A DNA stretch of 64,000 bases from Ramazzottius varieornatus (lineage: Eukaryota > Tardigrada > Eutardigrada > Parachela > Ramazzottiidae). Under the pieces are notes generated by a model that was not told the DNA's origin, searched no databases, and saw nothing but the letters and a program-made list of their open reading frames with translations. Position numbers and translations under genes: made by a program. The stretch lies in NCBI GenBank assembly GCA_001949185.1, contig BDGG01000004.1, forward strand, positions 4,480,554 to 4,544,553. Direction: 5' to 3'. This document shows positions 35,301 through 46,152 of the stretch, one piece after another (position 1 is the first letter of the stretch; each line of letters starts with the position of its first letter).

Positions 35301-38300
35301 GGTTGAGCATCCTCGGAAAGAGATACAGGATGCCGACGGCGTTGACGAAGGGGTAGTGGAACTTGCCCGATCGAATGTCCGTCGTCCAGTCCGCTCTGTC
35401 CGTCGTGTAGGAAAACTAAACAACCCCAGACTGATGAAGCATGTGGCACACATTGCTCGACGAGCATTAATATCCAAACGAATCCAATCTCTTGCTCACG
35501 CTAAACTCTTACCTTCTTGCCCCCCTGAATCATACCGACCGGTCTGAGAGCACGAGCGGGTGTGGTCAAAAGGTTGTTCTCGAACTGAAGATTCCAGGCT
35601 CGCATCTCGGCCTCCACTTTTGGATTGCTGGAAAAAGAAAGGATGGACTTGGGAACAAAGAAAAACAGCGCCCTGAATATTTCCATCTGTTTCACCACTA
35701 CCACCATGCACCGACACCAACAAAACAGGAAACAGTCATGAAACTAGCAACGACAACTGGGAACTCGACAAACAGCCTCGGCAAGAGTATTTTCCCAAGT
35801 GGTGCACGTTTTCAGTGTTCTTGGCTGGAAGCGTGCGCCACTCAGGTAGAAAAATCTTCGACTTGTTTGCCTATGTCTTAACTACAATGTTGATCGACCT
35901 TTCTCAAGGTAGGAAAGCAGGTGGTAAAACCAGGAAAAGGTGGAAACCAAGCCCTTACCCTAGTAGATTCTCCATAAAGTCGTAGATCTTGTCGAGACGG
36001 AGTTGTGACTTTTGCAGAGTGTGGTCGGATACAGCCTTCATGAAGTGGAAGTTGCCGCGCATGTCGTCCGTCAAACCAGTGGGGTTAACCAGTTCAGGAA
36101 CCAGGTAGCAGACGCGATTCTGATCCTTCATCTTGAAGCGGGCAGCGCCCGTCTCTTCCGCCATCAGCAAGGGCTGCTTTCCGTCCCTGATGGTAATGTC
36201 GTATCTCTGCAGTCAAAATTCATGATTAACCTAATGATCATATCCAGCTAGTCCCTTGACAATCCAGTCAGGAGTTCCCTCATGGGTCGCTATTTAAGAC
36301 CGACTACAGCCAAAAATAACAGGCATAATTTTTGCGTTCTCATCCGAAACTTAGCTTAGATTTTTACCGGTCTTTCTGACAAGTCTGCTTTAATTCAAGA
36401 GGAAACACACGCCGAAAAGAGAAAAAACTCCTGGAAGCTACTGCGGGATCCGGAAGTTAGGGCTTCCAGACGCTGCAGTGACGTAAAGATCCTTGATTGA
36501 GCGTTTTGATCGAGCATAAATTCATCAGCCGATCAGCTGNNNNNNNNNNNNNNNNNNNNNNNNNNNNNNNNNNNNNNNNNNNNNNNNNNGATGGCGTGTC
36601 ATGAAGCGCTGCTAACGGATTTTGGTAGACCGTTCTGTCCCACGATGTCAGACAGCTGATCGGCTGATGAATTTATGCTCAATCCAAACGCTCAATCAAG
36701 GATCTTTACGTCACTGCAGCGTCTGGAAGCCGTAACTTCCGGATCCCGCAGTAGCTTCCAGGATTTTTCTTCTGACTAGGTCTATAGCTCAAACTGTAGA
36801 GGAAACTCTCTTCTATCTTCCTGCAGTATGGGTTTCAGCATCGGAATTTAACGGTTGCCGTTATCCCCTTGTAAGGAGATACAGGGAGTCTCTTGTCGGG
36901 TCCAACAGGAAGAGAGGTTTGTCCAATGTTAAAAAGCCTGTGGGAAAATTTTTCAGCGAGCCGCTAGGGGCGTGCGTGTCGCGTTTCGTCAAGTTGTGGT
37001 AGGTAAGGCAATAGGACATGTCGCCACCGCGCGGCTAAAAGCTGACCAAGTCTGCTATGTTCTCCTCGTGATTACCTTCTTATAGTACTCCCTTAGCGAG
37101 ACATTGCCATCGCGTATCTCCATTCTGAAGCTGTCGACCGTCTGGTTCCACTCAACCGCGTTGATTCGGTAAGTTCGCTTCTTGTCAGCATACCTGCCAC
37201 AAGAAGTTTGTCGATCATTCGATACGATGACGAATAAAGCGAACGGAAAGACCGAGAACTTACTGCGCTATGACGATGCTTCCCACCACTTGTTCTTCGA
37301 CGAAACTGGTGGCTTCCATGCCTTTAAGGTTCTGCCGGTTCGCCATGCCAAATCCGTCGTTGACGATCTGGAGCATAGTGGTGGCTCTACAAGAGATGAA
37401 CCTCGATAATTAAAGACTACCTGCTTCGTGGCTTCAGCCAATCGACATCAAGACAGTGTGGAAAAGTCTAAAGCTTACCGAATAACTTTGAAGCGATTAT
37501 CGATATTCAAGAGGCAACCGCCGTCGTACGGAGCGATCGAAGTCTCAAAGCCAGGATATAGATACACTCTACAACGAGACAACATCAACCAGATTAGAGG
37601 TGCTCAAGACAGTTTTCCAAAGAAAGGAAAAAAATTCGGAACAATAAAACCTTCTGATTGGGCTCTACTCATTCTACTAGGTGGGGTTAGGCTGGTATCA
37701 AAGGGTTCTTACGTGGTGCCTCCATCAGAGACCTTGATGGCTTTGGTGGCATCGTAATGCGCACGGCCAAGCTGCGACAAGCCTAGATATTGGTCCAACC
37801 ACCTGTGAAAGACAAGGAAAAGTATCAGTTATTTCCAGATCAGAGAGCCCTAATTTTCCAAGAAGGAACATGGAAAGTTTCCTTACTTGTTCTTCCTGTT
37901 ATTGAGGAACGTGTAGATTTCTTCCAGGCGATCTCCTCCAATGACTCTGGCTTTGGTCAGCGTCACAGTAATTCCCCGGACCTCACCTTCTCGTTGAAAA
38001 GTATGAGAAGCTTTCTACAACAAATCAACAATCCATCTGAGACGTGAGCAAACGGATCGACTCACATTGGTTATCTCAGGTGGCGCACGGGTTCGTTGTT
38101 ACTGGCTGACAGTGTGCGTCACTTGGAAAGAGATCTCGTTTATTCATTTGTCCAGGTTCCTTTTATTGAAAAGAATTGACTTACCAGTTGAATCTGGCCG
38201 GCAGCCTGGACGGACATGAAGACGATGGCTTGTCCGTTGTAGACGAATGCCGTGATGGGGATCTTATTTTCGTCCATCATCAGCCTGGACACGAAGTCGA

Positions 38301-39301
38301 TTCGGTTGCGACGAATGGGTTCGTCCGGGTTGAACTGGGCATCATACTGGACAACCGTGTCGGACAAATCGCCCAACAACCTGACATAATTGCAGAGCAA
38401 CACGATCTTCTGTCCTTCGCTGCCTGAAATGAGACACTTTTGTAAAATAAAAGCTGAAACTTCAGAACAAGGAAAAATAAAACCTCCGCGTTCAAAATCA
38501 ATACTCAAACAGTCAAACTACAAACAGCCCAGCGGAGAAAGTATCTAATTTGTCGGCTGGTATCGCTCTCCTCAAAAAGGGCCTGGCTTCACACTGAACA
38601 ACAAGTTGCAAAAAATGGAACAGGGAAGAATTCTACCGGAAATGGTCACCTGTCTTGACGGCGTTGTATTTTGCAGGCCTAGTCATTAGATCTTCCTCTC
38701 GCTCCCGCGGCGTCAGCTGCATCCGCGCCATTCCTTCGATATTCCGCGCTATCTCGGCTGTCAACCTGGACTCTCTCGGTGCTGCCAGGCTGCTACGTTC
38801 AGCTTCCCTATACGAAACATGTACCTTCAGCACAACTTCGAGATGAATATCAAGCAAATACCGTCGGGCATTTAGATGCAAGGCTTACACGTAGGCATCC
38901 CGTCGAGCTCGGTCAAAAGCCGCCCTTTCCTCTTCACTGCTTTGGGAATCAGGACTTTCACGAGACACCTAAGCGAGAAGAAGAACGCCGATAAACATGG
39001 GACCAGCTAGCCAGAAAACACTGAAGGCAAACACGGAAGAACCATCCAAGACTGTACCAGTATGCAAGCCACTTTCAAGCTGGTTCGTTCGGCTTACCGT
39101 TCGGCTGACCCGAGCTCGGATGTCCCGAGCATTTCTGTCTCCTTGTTCCGGTGACGGGCTCTGTTTCGGCTTGTCATCTGACGACGAAGGCGAAAATCGT
39201 GGTCGTCGCACAGTGCGACCGCCAACCGATCGTCCTGATCGGAACTGTCGCTGGTCGCCTCCGCCTCGTTCCTGTGAACCTCCGTCTTCTCGATCAGCCA
39301 T
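32396..39301 (-). CDS. PIWI-clade Argonaute protein, complete, 21 exons
   Basis: piRNA-guided slicer that silences transposons, mainly in germ cells. All 21 exons keep phase: 39098-39301, 38889-38968, 38650-38807, 38185-38423, 37887-38014, 37713-37802, 37479-37568, 37264-37386, 37076-37193, 35959-36206, 35513-35627, 35225-35415, 35036-35111, 34875-34950, 34607-34743, 34254-34407, 33309-33377, 33031-33115, 32836-32964, 32557-32735 and 32396-32481 (924 aa). The N-terminus is Arg/Gly/Ser-rich with a few RG pairs. PAZ lies around exons 6-9, with MID and then PIWI. Catalytic residues are visible: Asp in IGVDTYHD, Asp in FYRDG and His in NAHKLAF, consistent with an active DEDH tetrad. The signature SQSVRQGTVSPAYYN and the short ending FLYYL are PIWI-clade. 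The 50-N gap lies in intron 9. Confidence 0.97.
33164..33261 (-). repeat. Hairpin MITE family A, copy (PIWI intron 17), inverted orientation
   Basis: TGGCGCACGGTTCCAGCC...CGTGCGCCACTTG. Fills about half of the 193-bp intron. Confidence 0.7.
35762..35872 (+). repeat. Hairpin MITE family A, copy (PIWI intron 10)
   Basis: CAAGTGGTGCACGTTTTC...GAAGCGTGCGCCACTC, ending CTTGTTTGCC. Confidence 0.8.
36423..36771. repeat. Large inverted repeat with an assembly gap at its centre (PIWI intron 9)
   Basis: Arm 36423-36539 (TCCTGGAAGCTACTGCGGGA at its outer end) is the near-perfect reverse complement of 36653-36771. The inner ends read CAGCTGATCGGCTGATG. The arms are about 117 bp. The unknown middle contains the 50-N gap, so the true element may be longer, for example a transposon with long terminal inverted repeats. 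Confidence 0.9.
36540..36589. other. Assembly gap (50 N)
   Basis: Run of exactly 50 N, presumably a fixed-size placeholder. Confidence 1.
38046..38152 (+). repeat. Hairpin MITE family A, copy (PIWI intron 4)
   Basis: CAGGTGGCGCACGGGTTC...CAGTGTGCGTCACTTGG. Fills 107 of the 170-bp intron, about 32 bp from either splice site. Confidence 0.8.
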
Positions 39302-42273
39302 CTTTCTTCTGCCAGTCTTCAGCTACCTTCCTACATCCACGAGCATTCTTCAAACGTTCAGATGTGCAGATAAGGACGAACTAACGGGCAAACTGTCAAG
39401 TTCAAACATACTGGATCAAACAGCCATGCTGACGGCGGCGCAGCGGCTGGAGCTGGAAAAGCAAGAGAAGTCTAAATCAAACAGCAATCAAGGGAAGCAA
39501 GCGGCTTTCCAGAGCACAACAAAAAATGGTTTCTTTCCGCTCCCAGCCTCGCAGCCTCCTACAACCGCCTTTTATCTTTTCTCCGCTTCAAACACCCGTC
39601 GTTTCAAAAGAAAACTCGATCCTTCGGAAGTGAGCTTACCCTCTATTTTGACCAGGAAAGGTATCAGAATGTCTTCTTCAAGCTTTCGTCTTTTCCCGTT
39701 GTTGAGAATAAAGTCATCCGCCTTTGACGCCTTCACCGCCTTGAACCACAGCCAACGAGGAAAACGTTTGGGATTTGAGGATACGGCTATCTTCAGAACT
39801 GGGCCTACAAGGACGGTTCGAACATGGTCGAAATGCTTGAAACCAATGGACATCAGAAATCTGGATTTTGGAAGGGAAATCCTGATGAATAAAGTCGGTC
39901 TTTGTTTGAAATCGTCCAGCTTTGCTTTGGACCTTTGGCTTGACGTCCTCGTTTCGTCACGAGCTAACGCCGGCGAGTCCAGATTAAACTAACTCATCAC
40001 GCGTGATGCGTCAGGCGGTTGTCAGTAGGCAGTCACGTGGTACGTCCTGCTGTCGTGGCCTGGAATCAACAATCAAGACGCAAACAAGGGATGGAACCAC
40101 GCCCTGGACGAAAGAATCCAATCCCATTTTCTGCCCACCCATCACGTGGAAAGGAGAAAGTGTTGTGCGACGGACGATCGGGTGACCCCTGGAAATTCCC
40201 TCTTGTTGAGAGATAACGGGCAAGCTTTGGCTGCTGCGACGTCAGTGCTACCGTCTATGTTGGTCATACTCGGCTCCGAAACGTACGCCATCTGATACGG
40301 ACTACGTACAAGCAATCGCGGCGAGCACAGCGGCGTTTTTAACACCTGGCAGCACCGGGTGGGAGACTCACTTTCCCGCCGCGCCCTAATATGTACGTGG
40401 TGAGATCCCAGGTAAGCTTTTGCTCCTCGCTTTTTCTCCTGTGCCTGAAGAATGAAGTTCGTCCGGTCCACAACTAGCAGTCACTCGACAGCGTATCTGC
40501 AAAACTGTCTGCAAAACTGTCTTCCGCTTCCGAAACCTCGTCCTAGCCAGAAAATCAATTTTCGGTCGGGCTCTCGGTTGGGCCGAAGTCTCCAAAAAAG
40601 ATTCTATCTCGAGTCCAAACATCTCTGGATCTAGCAAACGTTTCAAATTCGAGAAATGGTTTGTCCGGATTCCGGTGGTCAAGAAAAAACATGCAGGTGG
40701 GCCGTTTCAAGTTGATAGGTGGCGCACTGTACATCGCATTCCCAAATTTTGGCCAATCGAGAACGAGGTGATGGGGTCTATTTAACAACGCCTCTCCCCC
40801 AACTTCAACCAGTTAAAAGAAGGCGAAAGTGACTTTCCCACCTGGTATTCTGAAAGCCCGAAATCGCGTGGTGCTCAAGGTGTCAAATATTAAAAGCGGC
40901 TGTGTTTTTTAACATGGATTACCAACATCTCTCTGATAACATGATTTACCATGACTCATCTGTCATAACAAAAGTTTGCGTTTTCGCAAATGGTCTATTT
41001 TAGGTAGTCGCGATTTTCTCCGCGGATCCAGCTGCCGAAGATGCTCGTTGCCCAATATTTTGGTTTCAGCCCCGGCTTTCACCAATCAGCAGCCTCTTCT
41101 CCGTCAACAGGCACCGACTGCACTCAAGAGTCTGGACTGTGAAGGGACTCGCCCATCCATATGAGTTGGTACACGGTTCTTGAATAAACGCAGTTGGGCG
41201 AAGTTTTCTCAACCATATGGCTGAAAAACAAAGTTTCCGTTTGATTTTCAGGAACTCACAGGAAAGGGAGACCTTCTTCAAGTTCACTTCCGCCTTCCGG
41301 GTTCCGACATCTTTCGATTCTTTCCAATCGAGGCGAATGACAGTCCCGCTCTTACAGATAGCGCTGCTCTGGTGAGTAAGGGGAAGTCGAATTCCTGCTG
41401 ACGCGAAGGTCGGGCGGAACTCACATTTCAGTATTGTATTCAGTTTCAGTCCCACACTTACTCCCACGTCGCGTCGGACTGCCAAAAGTTCAGCCCCAAA
41501 GTACATCAGTTCAGCTCGAGTGAACTGAATTGGACCGCTTTCTAAACCAGTCCTAGTTAGACTGGTAAAATCGAATCTCTCACAGATATCAGTTTTGGTC
41601 CCGAGACTGAAACTGATTCGCGAAGGATATCAGTCGCAGTCTGGAAGACTCAAACTGAAATGTACGGGATATCAGTTTCAGTCTCTGGGACTACCAAGGG
41701 AATTGGGGGAGGACCTTCCTCGAATTTGCTGGCTTTCGTTTTCCCAAAATGGAGGACGTATGAAGTTCCCACTATGAAGCCCTGCTGTCGGTGGAGTACC
41801 ATTTTTCAACTCAAAGTAATTTCGAAACGCGTTTGCCAAACATTTTCGACTTTACCAAATGGTGTTCCGCCGACCGTAATGCCTCTTAAAGGTACCCGGG
41901 ATTCTTCATCTATCTTGGGGAGAACGGAAACCCAAGGATTCGGAAAGAGCGCATCACGCATGTTGCTGCTCATAACTTACCGCTCTGCTATTCAGCTGAT
42001 CTTCCATCGGTTTGTCTACATGTCCGGAGCTGATTAGTGATTACCACCTGTGGTTTTCAGGACAAGAAATTCAGGTAGCAGCTTCCTAGGAACCTTTGGT
42101 CTTGAAACTGTAATTGAAGACTTTCCTGCAGGTGAAGAGGTTTCGCTTTGCAGATGCATGGTGATAGTTATGGCAACAATGGGACTCCAGAGTCATTCCG
42201 ACGTGGGGCAGCTGCCAAAGAGGTATGGGTGGCTCTCGGTCCTGCGGCAAGATTTTGAGGTACCAGCTGGGCC
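39302..42273. other. Intergenic between divergent PIWI and RSPH9 genes, 3.0 kb
   Basis: No gene recognised despite several ORFs over 100 codons. A partial MITE-A fragment (GGTGGCGCACTG) lies near 40718. A degenerate repeat with GATATCAGTTTCAGTCT is annotated at 41580-41700. Confidence 0.4.
41580..41700. repeat. Degenerate tandem/inverted repeat of a CAGTTTCAGTCT motif
   Basis: GATATCAGTTTTGG, GGATATCAGTCGCAGTCTGG and GGATATCAGTTTCAGTCTCT recur at about 50-bp spacing, with the inverse AGACTGAAACTGAT between them. Related copies occur near 41430-41460. Confidence 0.6.
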
Positions 42274-43930
42274 ATGGACTCAGGCTCTCCACTAGCAAAT
42301 AGCTTATCGATTGAGGAAAACCTCTTGATTCGCGCTGGATGTCGCATTTTGGAATCAGAATGCAAACAAGGCACCTTCAGGTTCTGGGGGAAAGTCTTCG
42401 GAACGCAGAATGATTACTATGTCCTGCAGTCGACCACCATTCATCCATTCCAGATGTTGACGACGTACTACAGGTAACATCATAATCCTTGGCTTCTCTC
42501 TCGGAAGTCAACTGATGACTTGCTTTCTTAGTTTAGCCGTGACGCCCGGATATGGCAGACCTTACCGCGAGTGCAGCCCAAGCTACAAAAGAGCTCTCCA
42601 CGCTTGAACGGCATGTTCACCGGCGACCCAACCTTTACCAGCAACTTCGTTGAGTACCATTATTCTGGCGAACATTACTACGAACCCACAACGGTATGTG
42701 CCCATGCAAGAGCTAAATTGTCTTTTGGTCCATCTATCTTGTCGTATTTATTTGGGATTGCTTTTAAAACATAGACGGCTGTCAAGGAAGAAGATCGCTT
42801 GTCGTACCTGGTCTTCTGTATCGACAATGAATGCTCTGTCGTCCCCAAAGGCTCCGCCGGCTTGGACGAAAAGGGCTTTCTGGTTCAGAACCCGGCTTAC
42901 GAAGGTAAATTGGTTGACTTTCGTTTCGCGACCTGGGTTGCAGTGCGTATTCTCATTATATTCTCCTTATTCCGCAAAAATCTCAAGAATCGCAAGAAAA
43001 CTTTGTAATCGGTTCGTTTCTAACCATGACCCATACACCTTTTTGCAGGAATGACCTACGAACAATGCCGCGATGTGGATAGTTACCTGCTTTACAAGCC
43101 ATGCAGTATCAAGAAAACTCAGCCGGGTTACGAGGACATTGGAATTGCCGATCCTGCTCATAATGTTTTAATACCCCTGAGTGAAACCCTACCTGCCGAG
43201 TCCCACAGTCTCTACGGTACAGTACCATAATAGTATCACTCCACAGCGAGGTCCTCGGCAAACAGGCTCTACCTGACCGTTTTTCTAATTGGCGCACGTT
43301 TCCAGCCAATCACACAGAAAACCTGCGCCAGTGGGAAAGCAGCCTTGTCGAGTTTCTTTAGCGAATCTTCCATTGTCGACAGTACATTCTCCTCAATTAC
43401 TTTCCAGCCTGTTAGTGACTTATGTGTAAATTACCATTATGCACGCAAGGCTTGATCTAACTTCATTCCATCTTCGCTTAGGCGTTTGGGCGTTTCGCGA
43501 TGCGGGCGAGGAAGAATGCGTAATAATGGAGAGTACGCAATGGTCGGGCTTCTTCTTTTGGCACAACATCAACAACACCAACCACGGGCAAGTTTACTTT
43601 GGCCGAGGTGACAAGAACATTGATGTGCCATTTATTCTGGGTAGCCCAGAAGAAGCTGAATTGGTGGTAGACATTGGTATAGTTCCCGAGTACGACTGGA
43701 AGGCCCTGCCGAAAGAGGCCATCAAGGAGGCCGAAGAGTGGTTCGTTGAAGAGGAAGCTCGCTTGGCCAAGCTCCTTCCTCCGCTACCGAAACCCAAGCC
43801 TAAAGCTTCCCCTAAGAAAGAAGGTGAAGAAGGGGAGGAAGGCGAAGATGGAGAGAAGACCGACGAGTCAGCTGCCGATGGAGGTGACACTGCGGCGGAG
43901 AACACCGATGACGAAAACAACGAAAAGTAG
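42274..43930 (+). CDS. RSPH9: Radial spoke head protein 9 homolog, with an acidic C-terminal extension
   Basis: Component of the radial spoke head of motile cilia and flagella. Five exons keep frame: 42274-42473, 42537-42693, 42775-42904, 43049-43216 and 43482-43930 (367 aa). Family landmarks are FRFWGKVFGTQNDYYV in exon 1, LNGMFTGDPTF in exon 2, VPKGSAGL in exon 3 and VYFGRGDKNIDVPFIL in exon 5. Vertebrate RSPH9 is about 276 aa and ends soon after the last motif. Here about 90 extra residues follow: PKPKPKASPKK, then a Glu/Asp-rich tail. In an animal without ciliated epithelia this would act in the sperm flagellum. Intron 4 carries a hairpin MITE. Confidence 0.93.
43257..43362 (-). repeat. 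Hairpin MITE family A, copy (RSPH9 intron 4), inverted orientation
   Basis: TTGGCGCACGTTTCCAGCC...CCTGCGCCAGTGGG, ending CTTGTCGAGTTTC. Confidence 0.75.
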
Positions 43931-46152
43931 AACATTCTCTTAAATCTAAAAACCCATCAAGCTTGTAGCTTTAGGCTCTTTGGTATCAGGAAAAGGATTA
44001 AAAAGAAAGTTCTATATTGCGATAGGCGTTTTGCGGACCGGAACTGAGCTGGACTTTGTCGGATGAGTCATCGACGAGTTTGATAGAATGATGAGGTTTC
44101 CTCGCGGGATTTGGCATGTATCTCTCTGTCCTTCTCAAAACGTAGCGCGGATTACGGAATATGAATCTCTCGTGCCGCAGCTCAGCTTCCCTTTCAGCTC
44201 GATAAGTCCACTCCGTGGGCATACAACAGTTACGGAATGGGCACTATTAAATTACGCGATGAGCGTGAGTGACTTCATGCTATGCTGTCTATTCGCAGAC
44301 TGTAGGCTGTATGCTGCTCTCTAATCGTTGGCCTACTTTCATCCCTGTCGTTCGATCGCTTGTTTTATTCGGGAATGCAAAAGTCTGGTGGAAAAATTTC
44401 CAGCTAGTGTGGACAACTCATCGAGCGCATAATAGCCGAGTGAAATAGTGTATCGATCGAAACCCGGAAAAGGTCTGGAGCGAGTGACCAGACGCTCAGT
44501 TTACACGCTGACTGACCCGTCTGTGTATTTTGCCATTGGGCCCGACCCTTTTGACAAGTCCGTTTCCGCTTCCAGGCTTGAGGCTTCTGTTCCTTTTTTC
44601 GATAGAGACATCTCGTAGTGTCGATATCGCTGTCATCTGGTTAACAACGCCATGAAACCTATATCTGTACGCCCTCGTATCTATTGCGTTATCAAGAGCT
44701 GCAAAGTGGAACTTTGTTCTATCCGTGTTATGTCTTCCATTCCTGTTGGTCGCGCCTCGACTTCTATCAACGACTGAATATACTTACGCTGATTTCTGTC
44801 ATAAAATTTCATGTGATGTTGTCGGACGGACTTTTTGCCTGTTGGACAATAGGCCGTATGTCGAAGTGCCGAGAATCGTACAGTTATCGCTTTACCGCCC
44901 AGCACTAAAAATCGGAAGTACCTTTGATTAATGCAGCTCTTTCATATGCGGATCTAAATCAGTTATGACAAGCAGCTCCGGATGATTGGCCATTTATCCG
45001 CCACAAGAATTCATCCAACGTCAGGTAAAGGCTGTGCTAACGAACTTTCGCTTCTGGTTGATGTTATTTATGACTTCTTCAGAATGATTACTGAGTTATG
45101 ATATCAATTTATATTAAGGTGAAGCGAAGACCGGCTCGGACCTTATTGTTTTCCATGTGTTCTAGTTACAGAGATCGATTAAAATCAGGACACTTCGACC
45201 ATTAACTAACTGGGTTGTTTAGTCTATTATCCACCCATCTCGAAAGTTTTTCGGGAATTTCGTCAGGCTTTTGTCAGGCTGCAAAAGCATACGTAGAAAT
45301 TCGCATTCGGAAGTTGAAGGGGTTTATGAGTGGACGCCTTTTTGATGATCACAACTTACATGATGTGCGAAGAGCCGTCTAATCATGAGCACATTGATAC
45401 GGCTTTATGTAAAGATGCTACGTGACTGGAACGCCACTAAAACACCTAGAAAAAACAATGCGAAAGATTAGCCAAGCATGTTTTGAGTATAGTCATTTCA
45501 CGGTTGATGTTTTGGCTTTTGAACGAGAGAGCGAAGTGAGGAAGGCATGTAAACTTGACAAGAAGCTTACAACCCGCTTTCAGCCAGCCTCGTCGTTTTT
45601 CCATTCTGCTCTATGTCATCCGAGATACCAAGATGATAGAGGTACGAGCCTCTTCAAGCGTATCCATCGCACTTGAACACTGTGAGTGCAGAGACCCAAC
45701 AGTGTCTATTAGCGCCATCAGGCACCACAGCAAATAAAGCCACATAAAGCCCGCAGTGACGTCACATACGGTAAAGCCAATGGGCCGGGCCGCAGTGACG
45801 TCGCACACGACTATCTTGCCTGAATGATCTGATTTTACGGCGATTTGGTTGAGCTGTTTGGTCTGAAGAATGTCTACCGTGCGGTTCTACATCTGTTGAG
45901 TGGATGCAGACATAAAGTCTGACTTGACTTGGTCCATTACCTGCATTCTTGATGGTATGGAGAAGAGGCCATGGCACATCTTGTGCTACTTACACTGGCC
46001 GATGTCAAAGCCTAGTAAACGATGATTTGTTACAAATCTCGGCTTGTCTGGTTGCAGGAAAGCGAATCTTTGATGCCTATCGTGGCTGTCACTTTACCCA
46101 TATGCCCGTCTTGACCGTTGATTGGCACTGATTCTTGGCTGTGATTGAGAAC
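43931..46152. other. Intergenic, 2.2 kb
   Basis: Nothing beyond the possible small ORF at 43998-44222 (minus). GCAGTGACGTCAC-type palindromes occur near 45757 and 45790, and again at 54910. They are CRE-like, but also look like part of a dispersed repeat. Confidence 0.4.
43998..44222 (-). CDS. Possible 74-codon protein, unidentified
   Basis: Single ORF from ATG (MPTEWTYRAEREAELRHERF), Arg/Glu-rich with a YVLRRTERYMPNP segment, convergent with RSPH9. The charged composition resembles small mitochondrial or ribosomal proteins, but I recognise no family. Chance ORF not excluded. Confidence 0.3.
   Translation of the reverse strand: MPTEWTYRAEREAELRHERFIFRNPRYVLRRTERYMPNPARKPHHSIKLVDDSSDKVQLSSGPQNAYRNIELSF

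Noticed and set aside
41066-41506. Minus ORF of 146 codons
   Set aside because: Overlaps the degenerate CAGTTTCAGTCT repeat region and shows no recognisable domain.
45750-45810. CRE-like TGACGTCA palindromes as promoter elements
   Set aside because: The same GCAGTGACGTCAC context recurs at 54910, in an intron and far from start sites, so a dispersed repeat is as likely as regulation.
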